A stretch of DNA of 64,000 bases from Porphyrobacter sp. (GTDB lineage: Bacteria > Pseudomonadota > Alphaproteobacteria > Sphingomonadales > Sphingomonadaceae). The notes beneath the pieces are model-generated. The model saw only the letters and a list, made by a program, of their open reading frames with translations. It was not told the origin of the DNA and ran no database searches. Location of the stretch: contig JAPZUC010000001.1 in the NCBI GenBank assembly GCA_027533455.1, forward strand, positions 62,001 through 126,000. The letters run 5' to 3'. Below, in pieces: positions 43,485-52,166 of the stretch. The first letter of the stretch is position 1. Every line of letters starts with the position of its first letter. Both the position numbers and the translations under genes were made by a program.

Positions 43485-44348
43485 GTGCAAACGGTCAAGA
43501 CGTTGCAAATGTTGAGAACCGCTTTGGCGCAGCTACGTGGCAACACGGGGACGCGGATTGCGCTGGTACCGACCATGGGCGCACTCCACGAAGGACACCT
43601 CACGCTTGTGCGCAGCGCGCGAGAGATGGCTAATCATGTGGTCGCCTCGATCTTCGTCAATCCGAAGCAGTTCGGCCCGAATGAGGATCTGGATGCCTAT
43701 CCCCGCCAGCTCGCGGCCGATGCCGCGCTGCTCGAGGCCGAAGGCGTCGCTCTGCTCTGGGCACCCGATGCAGAGGCGATGTATCCGCCGGGTTTCGCCA
43801 CCAATGTCAGTGTAGCAAGCGTAAGCGAAGGTCTGTGCGGCGCAGCGCGGCCAGGCCATTTCGACGGCGTGGCGACCGTGGTCTGCAAGCTCTTCAATCA
43901 GGTCGCACCTGATCTGGCGCTGTTCGGGGAAAAGGACTTCCAGCAGCTTGCCGTGATCCGGGCCATGGCGCGCGATCTCGATCTCACCCGCCCCCATGTG
44001 GACAGCATCATTGGCGTACCGACCGTGCGCGAGGCCGACGGCCTGGCGATGAGCAGCCGCAACCGCTACCTCTCCCCTGACCAGCGCGTTGCCGCCGCAA
44101 CTCTCCCACGCGCAATGCAGGCGGCGGTGCGCGCGATCGAGAGCGGTGCCGATGTCTCCAGCACGCTCGCCGGGCTACAGGCAGAGATCCTAGGGGCGGG
44201 CTTTGGCAGCGTGGATTACGCGACACTTGCCGACAGCCGATCGCTCGCCTCGCTGGCAGCGCTCGGCCCGGAACCTGCCCGCTTGCTGGTTGCCGCGAGG
44301 ATCGGCGGCACGCGCCTGATCGACAATCTGCCAATATCCGCGCGCTGA
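43485..44348 (+). CDS. panC: Pantothenate synthetase
   Basis: A 287-residue enzyme that joins pantoate and beta-alanine to make pantothenate for coenzyme A. HIGH-like ATP motif PTMGALHEGHLTLV, GEKDFQQLAVIR, and the KMSKS-like MSSRNRYLS are present. The start is GTG 43485, with GGAGG at 43473-43477 giving a 7-base spacing; a GTG at 43479 is too close and the ATG at 43509 would cut conserved sequence. Divergent from mipZ; tRNA-Gly follows 73 bases downstream. Confidence 0.97.
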   Translation: MQTVKTLQMLRTALAQLRGNTGTRIALVPTMGALHEGHLTLVRSAREMANHVVASIFVNPKQFGPNEDLDAYPRQLAADAALLEAEGVALLWAPDAEAMYPPGFATNVSVASVSEGLCGAARPGHFDGVATVVCKLFNQVAPDLALFGEKDFQQLAVIRAMARDLDLTRPHVDSIIGVPTVREADGLAMSSRNRYLSPDQRVAAATLPRAMQAAVRAIESGADVSSTLAGLQAEILGAGFGSVDYATLADSRSLASLAALGPEPARLLVAARIGGTRLIDNLPISAR

Positions 44349-44388
44349 ACAGCCCGGCGACATTCTCGACGATATTGACGCGCCCGCC

Positions 44389-44416
44389 TTGTCGGTGGCA
44401 TGGGCTATCGTATGAT
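44389..44416 (+). promoter_or_regulatory. Promoter of tRNA-Gly
   Basis: TTGTCG (44389-44394), 16-base spacer, TATGAT (44411-44416). The -10 is 5/6; the start would be almost at the tRNA 5' end, so the precursor leader would be very short, or another promoter exists. Confidence 0.45.
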
Positions 44417-44421
44417 CCCGA

Positions 44422-44495
<74 letters not shown>

Positions 44496-44607
44496 ATCCT
44501 CCCTCCAAAATCTGCCACAGAAGTCTAGAAAAATGTCGATTTTCCGACTATATAGACCTCTGGCCTGTCCAGTGCCGCCTACCCCTTTCCATGCAAAGCT
44601 AGTGGAA

Positions 44608-44662
44608 TTTGGGGGTCACTCTGGGGGTCACATGAAACCCGGCGAATGCAGTGACCCCCAAA
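44608..44662. repeat. Inverted and direct GGGGGTCAC repeats before the integrase remnant
   Basis: TTTGGGGGTCAC (44608-44619) and its exact inverse GTGACCCCCAAA (44651-44662), plus an extra direct copy GGGGGTCAC (44623-44631). Placed between tRNA-Gly and the integrase remnant, as expected for arm-type integrase binding sites. The role is inferred. Confidence 0.6.
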
Positions 44663-44988
44663 TGGCTCTGACGGACACAGCGATCAAGAACGCTAAACCC
44701 AAAGCGACCCAGTACAAGCTGCATGACGAAAAGGGACTTTTTGCGATTGTCCGGCCAACCGGCGGCAGGCTGTGGCGCTTCAAATACCGCTATCAGGGCA
44801 AAGAGCAGCAACTATCCCTTGGCACTTATTCCAAGGTGAGCCTGAAGGATGCGCGCCAGCGACGCGACGAGGCGATCGACCTGCTTACCTCCGCCGACTT
44901 CGCCCGCGCGATCCTAGATCTGATCGAGGATGACAGCAAGGCCGGGCAGCACGTGGTGGTCGGCAATCCTTTAAGGGCGGAAGCGTGA
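44662..44988 (+). pseudogene. Integrase N-terminus (DUF4102) fused to a short-chain dehydrogenase tail
   Basis: A 108-codon chimeric reading frame. Residues 1-72 (MALTDTAIKNAKPKATQYKL onward, with LFAIVRPTGGRLWRFKYRY and LSLGTYSKVSLKDARQRRDE) are the arm-DNA-binding DUF4102 domain of tRNA-targeting tyrosine integrases. The catalytic domain is missing. From about codon 73 the frame runs into ADFARAILDLIEDDSKAGQ and HVVVGNPLRAEA, which resembles the C-terminal end of a short-chain dehydrogenase. A deletion seems to have joined the two in frame. The stop TGA shares a base with the next start (44988). Not expected to be an active enzyme. The SDR assignment rests on a 30-residue tail. Confidence 0.7.
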
Positions 44989-45992
44989 TGGCGGGAACGG
45001 TGCGCTTCATCGCCTTGCGGCACCAACTGGGCAGCGCGCCCGCTCCGGAAGATTTCGCGCTCCACACCATGCCGCTGACAGCCCCGGGCGAAGGCGAGGT
45101 GCTGGTGCGCAACCTGTGGCTCTCGGTCGATCCCTATATGCGCCTCTCGATGTCCACGCAGGCAGGGCTCCACGCCCCGGTCCAGCCGGGTCAGCCGCTT
45201 CCGGGCGGTGCTGTCGGCGTGGTCGAGAAGAGCAACGCGCCCGGCCTTGCCGCGGGCAGCTTCGTGGTCACCATGGTCCACGGGTGGCGCGATGCCTATG
45301 TGGCCCCAGCGGCGACCCTCCAGCAGGTGACGGCGCCCGATGGCAACATCCAGCGCTTTCTCGGGCTCTATGGTCTCACCGGGATCACTGCATGGGGCGG
45401 TATCCACGGGGTGCTGAAGCCTGAGGCAGACGAGACGATCTATATCAACGCGGCGGCCGGCGCGGTCGGATCGATCGCAGTGCAGCTCGCCCGCAGCCTT
45501 GGCGCACGGGTAATTGCAAGCGCGGGGAGCGACGCCAAGGGGGAATGGCTGACCGGCACGCTCGGCGCCGATGCCTTCATCAACTACCGCCGCGAGAATG
45601 TAGGCGCGCGGCTCAGGGAGCTCGCCCCCGATGGCCTCGCCATGGCGTTCGACAACGTCGGCGGCGAGCAACTCGAAGGAATCATCGAGGCGATGGCCCC
45701 GCGCGGACGCATCGCGCTGTGCGGCGCAATCGCGCTTTACGAGGCGGAGAATTACCGCGCAGGCCCCGCCAACCTCTTCACCATCATCGAGCGCCACGTT
45801 GCCATGACCGGGTTCAACGCCGGCTTTTACTTCGGCCGCGCCCCGGAGATCATCGCCGACTTCGCGCGTCTGGAAGCGGCGGGCCAACTGGTTGTCGAGG
45901 AGACGGTCGTCGAAGGGCTGGAAGCCATGCCCAAATCCTTCCTCGACATGCTCGGCGGGGCCAACACCGGCAAGATGCTGGTGCGGCTCTGA
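44988..45992 (+). CDS. NADP-dependent oxidoreductase (zinc-free MDR, CurA/leukotriene reductase-like)
   Basis: A 334-residue medium-chain reductase without zinc ligands. Features: LWLSVDPYMRLSMS, GLTGITAWGGIHGVLKPEAD, nucleotide-binding AAAGAVGSIAVQLARSLGA and FDNVGGEQLEGIIEAM; this set is typical of enone/alkenal reductases that use NADPH. The ATG at 44988 overlaps the stop of the chimeric remnant. That overlap suggests that the lost dehydrogenase was its operon partner. Followed 17 bases downstream by a SnoaL-like gene. Substrate unknown. Confidence 0.9.
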   Translation: MAGTVRFIALRHQLGSAPAPEDFALHTMPLTAPGEGEVLVRNLWLSVDPYMRLSMSTQAGLHAPVQPGQPLPGGAVGVVEKSNAPGLAAGSFVVTMVHGWRDAYVAPAATLQQVTAPDGNIQRFLGLYGLTGITAWGGIHGVLKPEADETIYINAAAGAVGSIAVQLARSLGARVIASAGSDAKGEWLTGTLGADAFINYRRENVGARLRELAPDGLAMAFDNVGGEQLEGIIEAMAPRGRIALCGAIALYEAENYRAGPANLFTIIERHVAMTGFNAGFYFGRAPEIIADFARLEAAGQLVVEETVVEGLEAMPKSFLDMLGGANTGKMLVRL

Positions 45993-46009
45993 GCGCGGAG
46001 GAGGACGCG

Positions 46010-46498
46010 ATGGACCTGATTGAACAGCTCGCCGCCGAACGCGACATCCGGCGCGCCCTCTACCACTATTGCCGCGGGGTCGACCGGGGCGATGCCAACA
46101 TGATCGCCAGCGTCTATCACGATAACGCCGACGAGAACCACGGCCCCTTCCGCGGCACCGGCCGCGAGTTTGCAGCGATGCTGGTGCCGCTGATGGACTC
46201 GGCGAAAGGCGTGGGCGGGCACCACGTCACCAACATCCTGATCGACCTCCATCCCGATGGCCTTGCGGCCAACTCGGAAAGCTACTTTATCGCCTTCCAC
46301 CCGCTTGACGATGGCCAGTGCGCCTTCGTCACGGGTCGCTACATCGATCGCTTCGAGCAGCGCGGCGGCGCGTGGAAGATCGCGCAGCGCCACGTGATCA
46401 TTGATTCCGATACCCCGCCGGGCGGCGCGATAGCGCTCGATGGCTACCCGCGCGGTGGCCGCCGCACGGATGATTTCTCGCACGGATGGATTGCCTGA
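46010..46498 (+). CDS. SnoaL/NTF2-like family protein
   Basis: A 162-residue protein with the cone-shaped NTF2/SnoaL fold, recognisable from DIRRALYHYCRGVDRGDANM, YHDNADENHGPF, HHVTNILIDLHPDG and WKIAQRHVIIDSD. Such proteins act as small isomerases, hydratases or ring-hydroxylation-related factors in catabolic clusters; the reaction here is unknown. Start ATG 46010 behind GGAGGAG. Middle of a small operon with the oxidoreductase before it and a truncated flavin enzyme one base after its stop codon. Confidence 0.87.
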   Translation: MDLIEQLAAERDIRRALYHYCRGVDRGDANMIASVYHDNADENHGPFRGTGREFAAMLVPLMDSAKGVGGHHVTNILIDLHPDGLAANSESYFIAFHPLDDGQCAFVTGRYIDRFEQRGGAWKIAQRHVIIDSDTPPGGAIALDGYPRGGRRTDDFSHGWIA

Positions 46499-46499
46499 C

Positions 46500-46658
46500 A
46501 TGACGCTGACCCACGTTCTCACCCAGATCAGCATCGGCGGCTGCACCATCCCCAACCGCGTGGCGCGCACCGCCCATGCCACCCGAATCGGCGGCGGGGT
46601 GATGAGCGATGATCTGATCGCCTATCACGAACGCCGGGCGCGCGGCGGGGTGGGGTAG
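46500..46658 (+). pseudogene. Truncated FMN-dependent oxidoreductase (Old Yellow Enzyme-like), N-terminus only
   Basis: A 52-codon fragment, MTLTHVLTQISIGG then PNRVARTAHATRIGGG and LIAYHERRARGGVG, which matches the first strand and FMN-site start of NADH:flavin oxidoreductases of about 400-700 residues. A stop follows immediately after GGVG, and the downstream sequence to 46924 has no continuation in any frame that I recognise. The original gene was cut here. It shows that the oxidoreductase/SnoaL genes are the surviving part of a longer operon. Confidence 0.72.
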
Positions 46659-46924
46659 CGACCACCGCCACCGGAAACGGCGACACCGCCATGGCTGCCC
46701 TCCGGTTCCGCTTCGCTCCACCTACGGCCAGCCATGGCGCCAGAGGCAATCTTGCACTAGCAATCAATCCGGACCACTCAGTGGGGGCCGGTCACCGGCG
46801 CATCGCGACGATTATTCTCGATACGCCTCGCTTTTTGGCATCTGCCCGCGTTGCGCTGCGTCAGCGGAGTGGCGGGCCGCCATGCAGGCGACCCGCTTAC
46901 GCAGTTCAGCAGGCCAGCAGGCGC
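46659..46924. other. Non-coding scar region after the truncated oxidoreductase
   Basis: 266 bases without a supported gene. It includes a palindromic-looking GCCATGG repeat (46690 and 46734) and TCCGGACCACTCAGTGGGGG near 46770, which looks like mobile-element junk. I cannot match it to a known insertion sequence; IS remnant is only a guess. It separates the truncated gene from the hydrolase on the other strand. Confidence 0.4.
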
Positions 46925-47872
46925 TCAGGTGACATAGTGGCGAATGAATTCGGACTGCGAGCTGGTAAAGGTGCGGGCCAGCGGGTTGTCATCCATGTCG
47001 AAGGCATGGATCGCGCCCGCAACCTCTTCATAAGAAATGTCGACGCCCGCTTCCGCCAGCCGCCGGGCGTTTGCGCGTCCTTCGTCCAGAAACAGGTCGC
47101 AGGTGCCAACACCCAACCACGCCGGGGGCAGGCCGGAAAGGTCCGTTCGCCGCGCTGCGACAGCGTAAGGCTGGGCCTGCGGATCGCGCCCGCCGCCGAG
47201 ATAGGCGGGCCAGGCGAAGCGGTTATTGGCGTTGCTCCAGATGCTGTGGCGCGGCGTATCGAGCGCGCGGTCCTGCGCGGTGCGATCATCGAGCATGGGG
47301 TAGACCAGCAACTGCGCCGCCGGCTGCGGGCCACCTTCGTCATGCAGGCGGTGAACGAGGTTCGCCGCCAGCCCCCCGCCCGCGCTATAACCACCGACGA
47401 CGATGCGCGCCAGGTCGATCCCCATGCTGTCGGCCAGCGCCAGCACCCGGCGCCATGCCGCGTGCGCATCATCCAGCGCCGCCGGGAAGGGGGCTTGCGG
47501 CGCCAACCGGTAGGCGGGGCAGATCACCGGAACGCCGAGCGCCTTGGCGAAGTGGGCCGCCTTGGGCAGGATGTCCTCCGGCCGTCCGAATACGAACCCG
47601 CCGCCGTGGAACAGTACCAGAGCGCCCTTGCCGCTGCGTGTCTCGGGCATGACAATCGCCATGCGCCGCGTGCCTTCGCCGTCGTATGCCAGGCTAACCC
47701 CGGCGGGATCGAAGGGCGGACGCAGGAACCGGCCTAGCAGCCGCAGCAGACGATAGGTGAAGCGGTTGACCACCAGCTTGCCAAGCCGCTTGTCCAGCGC
47801 GGCAAGCTCCGGCGCGATCGGATCGCGCGGGGCAGCCGCCTGCCGCAAACCCGAATGTGCATCATTCGTCAT
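46925..47872 (-). CDS. Alpha/beta hydrolase (hormone-sensitive lipase-type esterase)
   Basis: A 315-residue esterase of the HSL family. Oxyanion motif HGGGFVFG, nucleophile elbow GYSAGG (Ser in GGYSAGGGLAANL), acid in GVGTCDLFLDEGR, and catalytic His in AGAIHAFDMDD. No signal peptide. ATG 47872 (MTNDAHSG) is used; a TTG just upstream is possible. Such enzymes split small acyl esters; the substrate is not known. Divergent from the semialdehyde dehydrogenase, with an inverted repeat in between. Confidence 0.92.
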   Translation of the reverse strand: MTNDAHSGLRQAAAPRDPIAPELAALDKRLGKLVVNRFTYRLLRLLGRFLRPPFDPAGVSLAYDGEGTRRMAIVMPETRSGKGALVLFHGGGFVFGRPEDILPKAAHFAKALGVPVICPAYRLAPQAPFPAALDDAHAAWRRVLALADSMGIDLARIVVGGYSAGGGLAANLVHRLHDEGGPQPAAQLLVYPMLDDRTAQDRALDTPRHSIWSNANNRFAWPAYLGGGRDPQAQPYAVAARRTDLSGLPPAWLGVGTCDLFLDEGRANARRLAEAGVDISYEEVAGAIHAFDMDDNPLARTFTSSQSEFIRHYVT

Positions 47873-47954
47873 CAACCCACCCCTATCATCGCCCCTGATG
47901 CAGCCTAGACGGGCAGCGGCATCCGGCGCAACCTGCCCACTGTGTCAGGTAGTG

Positions 47955-47967
47955 CTCTGGATCAGAG
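47955..47967. promoter_or_regulatory. Inverted repeat between hydrolase and dehydrogenase genes
   Basis: CTCTG-GAT-CAGAG in the 174-base divergent region. A small symmetric site that could bind a regulator; no promoter is clear. Confidence 0.3.
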
Positions 47968-48046
47968 TGCAAAAAACACAGGTCCCGCGCCGCCGTGCAT
48001 CGGCTAGGCACACAGGCCACGGCACAAGCAAGCGACAGGACCTGCG

Positions 48047-49480
48047 ATGACCCAGCACTATACTTCGGAGCTTGCGCTCTTCATCAACGGCAGCTGGCGC
48101 AGTGGCGAGGGGCGCGAGACTCTGGCCGTCCTCAACCCCGTCCACGGCGGCGCCATTGCCGATCTGCCTGTGGCAACACCTGCCGATCTCGAAGAGGCAC
48201 TGGCCGCTGCGGGCGAAGGCTTCCGCGCATGGCGGGCGGTCGATGTCGACACCCGCGCCGGAATCCTGCGCAAGGCCGCGAGCCTGATGCGCGAAAGGGC
48301 CGAGACGATCGCCGTCCTGCTCACCATCGAACAGGGTAAGCCCAAAGCCGAGGCGCTGGGCGAGGTCATGGGCGCGGCATCCTTTTTCGATTTCTACGCC
48401 GAAGAGGCCAAGCGCGCCTATGGCCGGGTGCTGGTGCGCCCCACCGGTCAGCGGGCGATGGTGCTGAAGCAGCCGGTTGGCCCGGTGGCGGTGTTCACGC
48501 CGTGGAACTTCCCGGCCTACATGCTCGCCAAGAAGCTCGCGCCCGCGCTGGCGGCGGGCTGTTCGGTGATTGCCAAGCCGGCCGAGGAATGCCCCGCCTC
48601 GACCTCGGCGATGATCCGCTGCCTCGCCGATGCCGGGGTGCCGGCGAACGTGTTGCAGATGGTCTACGGCGTGCCCGACATGATCAGCCGCACGCTGATC
48701 GCCTCGCCCGTGATCCGCAAGATCAGCTTCACCGGCTCGACCGCGGTGGGCAAGCACCTGATGCGGCTGGCGGCGGAGGATGTGAAGCGGATCACGATGG
48801 AGCTGGGCGGCCATGCCCCCGTGCTAGTGTTCGACGACGTCGATCTCGACAAGACACTCGACATGCTGGTGGCGCAGAAGTTCCGCAATGCCGGGCAGGT
48901 CTGCGTCGCGCCGACGCGGTTCTATGTGCAGGAGCGGATCTACGCAGCGTTCCTCGAAGGTTTTGCCGCAAGGGCCGGAGCGCTCAAGGTGGGGGACGGA
49001 CTGGAGGCAGGCGTGCAGATGGGGCCGCTTGCCAACCCGCGCCGCCCTGCTGCGCTCGCCAGCCTGATCGGCGATGCCACCGCGCAAGGCGGGAGGCTGC
49101 TCGCCGGCGGGCAGGCCTATGGCGAGGGGTTCTTCTTTCAGCCGACGCTGCTGGCCGATGTGCCCGATACCGCCGCGATCATGAACACCGAGCCCTTCGG
49201 CCCCGTCGCGGTCACCCGCCCTTTCGCCACGCTGGAGGAAGCCATCGCCGGGGCCAACCGCGTGCCATTCGGGCTGGCCGCCTTTGCCTTCACCAATGAT
49301 CTGCGCACCGCCAATCTGGCGGGCGACGCGCTGGAGGCGGGGATGGTCGGGATAAACAGCTTCGCCATATCGGTCGCGGACGCGCCGTTCGGCGGGGTCA
49401 AGCAATCAGGCTTCGGCAGCGAAGGCGGCAGCGAAGGGCTCGATAGTTACATGGTCACCAAGGCGATCCATCAGGCGTGA
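48047..49480 (+). CDS. NAD(P)-dependent aldehyde dehydrogenase, succinate-semialdehyde dehydrogenase type
   Basis: A 477-residue aldehyde dehydrogenase. Asn154 (PWNFP), Glu252 (ELGGHAP) and catalytic Cys286 (NAGQVCVAP) are all in place, with the FTGSTAVGK nucleotide loop. Closest in pattern to GabD-like succinate-semialdehyde dehydrogenases, though the aldehyde may differ. The start is ATG 48047. Its placement next to two oxygenases that would release aldehydes is suggestive. Convergent with a TonB-dependent receptor; the stem at 49482-49523 lies between. Confidence 0.93.
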   Translation: MTQHYTSELALFINGSWRSGEGRETLAVLNPVHGGAIADLPVATPADLEEALAAAGEGFRAWRAVDVDTRAGILRKAASLMRERAETIAVLLTIEQGKPKAEALGEVMGAASFFDFYAEEAKRAYGRVLVRPTGQRAMVLKQPVGPVAVFTPWNFPAYMLAKKLAPALAAGCSVIAKPAEECPASTSAMIRCLADAGVPANVLQMVYGVPDMISRTLIASPVIRKISFTGSTAVGKHLMRLAAEDVKRITMELGGHAPVLVFDDVDLDKTLDMLVAQKFRNAGQVCVAPTRFYVQERIYAAFLEGFAARAGALKVGDGLEAGVQMGPLANPRRPAALASLIGDATAQGGRLLAGGQAYGEGFFFQPTLLADVPDTAAIMNTEPFGPVAVTRPFATLEEAIAGANRVPFGLAAFAFTNDLRTANLAGDALEAGMVGINSFAISVADAPFGGVKQSGFGSEGGSEGLDSYMVTKAIHQA

Positions 49481-49481
49481 T

Positions 49482-49523
49482 GGGAGGGCCTGAATGCCGC
49501 GAGCGCGACACTCAGGCCCTTCC
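49482..49523. terminator. Stem-loop between convergent dehydrogenase and receptor genes
   Basis: GGGAGGGCCTGA (49482-49493) pairs with TCAGGCCCTTCC (49512-49523), one G-U, with an 18-base loop. T runs are weak; likely bidirectional if functional. Confidence 0.55.
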
Positions 49524-49526
49524 GTT

Positions 49527-51887
49527 CTAGAACTCGACGCTCAGTTCCACGCCGCCTTCGCGGTTGGGACTCACCACCCCGAAGTAGAACACCCCTGCAT
49601 CCAGCGTATTGGTGACGCGATTGCCCTTGTTAAGCAGGTCGCGGCCATAGACAGCGATGCGCAGGCGCTTGAAGCTTTCGCCTTCATGGATGAACGCCAG
49701 CGAGGCATCGAGCGTGGTATGCGCGACGATGGTATCGCGGTTACGGCCCGTGGTGTCGCGCCGGGGCGAGGTGAAGAAGTCGTCCATGTAGGCCAGGTTG
49801 GCGTTGAGGTTGATGCTGTTGCGATCATCTAGCGGCCGATCGTAGTCGAACCCGATATTCCCCGTCCATTCCGGCGCGCGGCGGAAGTTCGCGATCCCCG
49901 TAATGTCGACGAACTGGCCAGGATTGGCCAGATCGGGGATCAGGAAGTTCTTGTACTTGGCCGAAAGATAGGCCCCGGCAGCGCGCAAGGTCAGGTCAGG
50001 TGTGGCACGGGCGATCAGTTCGACCTCGACGCCCTTGGTCTGCGCATTCGCCGCATTGTCGACGATGGTTTCGGTGCCCCCGCCGGTGGCCGGACGGATG
50101 ATCTCTTCCTGCTTGTCGTCGTAATTGACGACGAAGGCCGCAAGGTTGAGCTGCACCTTGCCATCGGCAAAGGCGGTCTTGGCGCCGACCTCGTAGCTGT
50201 CGACGGTTTCCGGCTCGTACGGCCCGATCGCGGCGGCAGTAGTGGAGCGACCGTTCCATCCGCCCGAGCGGAACCCGCGCGACCAGCTGCCGTAGAGCAT
50301 GGTGTCGTCATTCGGCTTCCAGTCGAGGATCACGCGCCAGGTCGGATCGCGCCAGGTCTCCTTGCCCTGCCCGGAGAAGGGCACGGAAAGCGTCTGGTCG
50401 AGCTCGAACTCCTTGGTCTCGATCGTGTAGCGCCCACCAGCCGTCAGCCGGATGTTATCGCTGAGCTTGAAGATGCTTTCCGCGAACACCGCGAAGGAAT
50501 CGAGATCCTGCGATGCGGTCGCGCTCTGGATCGGCACGTTGATCGCAGTCGGCGCGGGCACGGCCGGCGGGAATACCGGCACGGCCAACCACGCAAGGCC
50601 GGCCCGGGATCCGTTGAAGCTGTTGGGCCGGATCGAATAGCTGGTGCTGAGATAATAGACCCCCGCGACGATATCCATCCAGTCGGTGATGTCGCCCGCA
50701 ACCCGGATTTCCTGGCTGAACTGCTTGTAGTCCTGATCGCGCGCGGCGACGAACAGCGGTACGCCCGCCCCGGGCACCCCGGTGTAGGAAACGGGCGGCG
50801 TGCCGGTGTTCTCTTCAAGCAGCTGGTCGTTCGACTTGCGGAAGCCGGTAATCGACGTGACGTTGAAGTTGCCGATTTTGCCGTTCATCTCCAGCGAGGC
50901 GGCCCAGCCTTCGAAGAAGCTCTGGAACGGGATGCTGGTGTTGGCGAACTTGAAGTTCTCCCCCGCTTGCCGGATCACCCCTTGTGTGTCGCAGCCCAGG
51001 TCGCCGAGGCCGATTTCATTGGTGAAATCGCAGATATTGCCGCCGGCGAAGAACGAACGCCCGCTGGCGCGCGTCAGGTTGATCGCGCTGGGGAAGATCG
51101 AGCGGTCCTTGTTGTAGGCGACGCTCGCCAGCGCGCTGAAGTCCCCGAGTTCGAGCAGGGCGGTGGCGCTGATGTTGTAGATGTCGCGGCCGTCTTCGCG
51201 CTCGTTGGTGTAGCGGTTGATGGTGGGCGAATCCGAGGTGCGGCGCAGGCCCGCCAGCTTGATCGACAGTGCATCGCCGATCTGCGGCAGGTTGAGCACG
51301 CCTTCAAGGTCGAGCGCATTGAAGCTACCGTAGCGCGCCTTGAACTTGCCGCCCAGCTCGCCCGTGGGACGGGTGTGGCGCACGCTGATCGTGCCGCCAA
51401 TGGTGTTGCGGCCGAACAGCGTGCCCTGCGGGCCGCGCAGCACTTCGATCGATTCCAGATCGTCGAAGTCGATATTCGCGCCGGTATTGGTGCCGAGGAA
51501 CACCCCGTCGATCACCACGCCGATCGCCGGGTCGAAGCTCTTTTCAAGGTCGGCAAAGCTGATCCCGCGGATCGAGGCACCAAGCGCCTGCCCGCTGAAA
51601 TTGATCCGGCTGAGCTGCACGTTGGGCAACAGGCGCTGAAGGCTGTTGACGTCGGTGATGACGACCTTCTCGATCGATTCCGCGGGGACCGCGCTGATCG
51701 CGATCGGGGTATCCTGCAAGGTTTCGGTGCGGAACCGCGCAGTGACGACGATTTCCTTGATGGAACCGTCAGACGGCTCTTGTGCGGCGCTGTCTTGCGC
51801 CTGCGCATAGGCCGTGCTGGCGGACATGGCCGTGCCGAGCAAGGCCGCCCGCAATATCGCCGCACGCGCACTCTTGAAAAACGTCAT
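49527..51887 (-). CDS. TonB-dependent outer-membrane receptor
   Basis: A 786-residue receptor. Signal peptide to about residue 28 (AMSASTAYAQA), a TonB-box-like IKEIVVTARFR at the mature N-terminus, plug domain (SLQRLLPNVQLSRINFSGQ, VLRGPQGTLFGRNTIGGTI), and a 22-strand barrel ending in VSPNREGGVELSVEF with a terminal Phe. ATG 51887 behind GGAGAAG. It resembles the receptor class of sphingomonads that import large or hydrophobic compounds; ligand unknown. Divergent from the first carotenoid oxygenase, with a palindrome at 51960-51972 between. Confidence 0.94.
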   Translation of the reverse strand: MTFFKSARAAILRAALLGTAMSASTAYAQAQDSAAQEPSDGSIKEIVVTARFRTETLQDTPIAISAVPAESIEKVVITDVNSLQRLLPNVQLSRINFSGQALGASIRGISFADLEKSFDPAIGVVIDGVFLGTNTGANIDFDDLESIEVLRGPQGTLFGRNTIGGTISVRHTRPTGELGGKFKARYGSFNALDLEGVLNLPQIGDALSIKLAGLRRTSDSPTINRYTNEREDGRDIYNISATALLELGDFSALASVAYNKDRSIFPSAINLTRASGRSFFAGGNICDFTNEIGLGDLGCDTQGVIRQAGENFKFANTSIPFQSFFEGWAASLEMNGKIGNFNVTSITGFRKSNDQLLEENTGTPPVSYTGVPGAGVPLFVAARDQDYKQFSQEIRVAGDITDWMDIVAGVYYLSTSYSIRPNSFNGSRAGLAWLAVPVFPPAVPAPTAINVPIQSATASQDLDSFAVFAESIFKLSDNIRLTAGGRYTIETKEFELDQTLSVPFSGQGKETWRDPTWRVILDWKPNDDTMLYGSWSRGFRSGGWNGRSTTAAAIGPYEPETVDSYEVGAKTAFADGKVQLNLAAFVVNYDDKQEEIIRPATGGGTETIVDNAANAQTKGVEVELIARATPDLTLRAAGAYLSAKYKNFLIPDLANPGQFVDITGIANFRRAPEWTGNIGFDYDRPLDDRNSINLNANLAYMDDFFTSPRRDTTGRNRDTIVAHTTLDASLAFIHEGESFKRLRIAVYGRDLLNKGNRVTNTLDAGVFYFGVVSPNREGGVELSVEF

Positions 51888-51959
51888 ACCACTTCTCCCC
51901 AGATGGTCCCGTTTTCGGGTCTCGACCTGCAGCACTGGTTTCGCGGCAGGACATCTTGT

Positions 51960-51972
51960 TGCAATTATTGCA
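51960..51972. promoter_or_regulatory. 13-bp palindrome in the receptor/oxygenase divergent region
   Basis: TGCAAT-T-ATTGCA is a perfect palindrome in an AT-rich patch, 73 bases upstream of the receptor ATG on its strand and 195 bases before the oxygenase gene. A candidate operator for both. The rest of 51888-52166 has no gene. Confidence 0.45.
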
Positions 51973-52166
51973 TTTTGCCTCCGGAACCGCGCCTCCTCTC
52001 AAGCAAGAGCAGACAGCCCCCGCCGACAGGTTGCCGCTACGTATCATGTATCTTCTGCGCATCATCGCTTGCATGCACCTGATAATTCTGTGGGCGGTCG
52101 GCGCGCAGGATATTGATATAACCGCAAGGCTTTTGCCCGCGCGTCCTTGCAAGGAAGGCTCCCGAC

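Noticed and set aside
44533-44661. Upstream extension of the integrase remnant from ATG 44533
   Set aside because: The added 43 codons run through the GGGGGTCAC repeats and are unlike integrase N-termini, which begin MALTDTAIKNAKP as at 44662.
46691-47737. 348-codon plus-strand frame from the scar into the hydrolase gene
   Set aside because: Mostly antisense to the alpha/beta hydrolase, whose catalytic motifs are complete on the minus strand.
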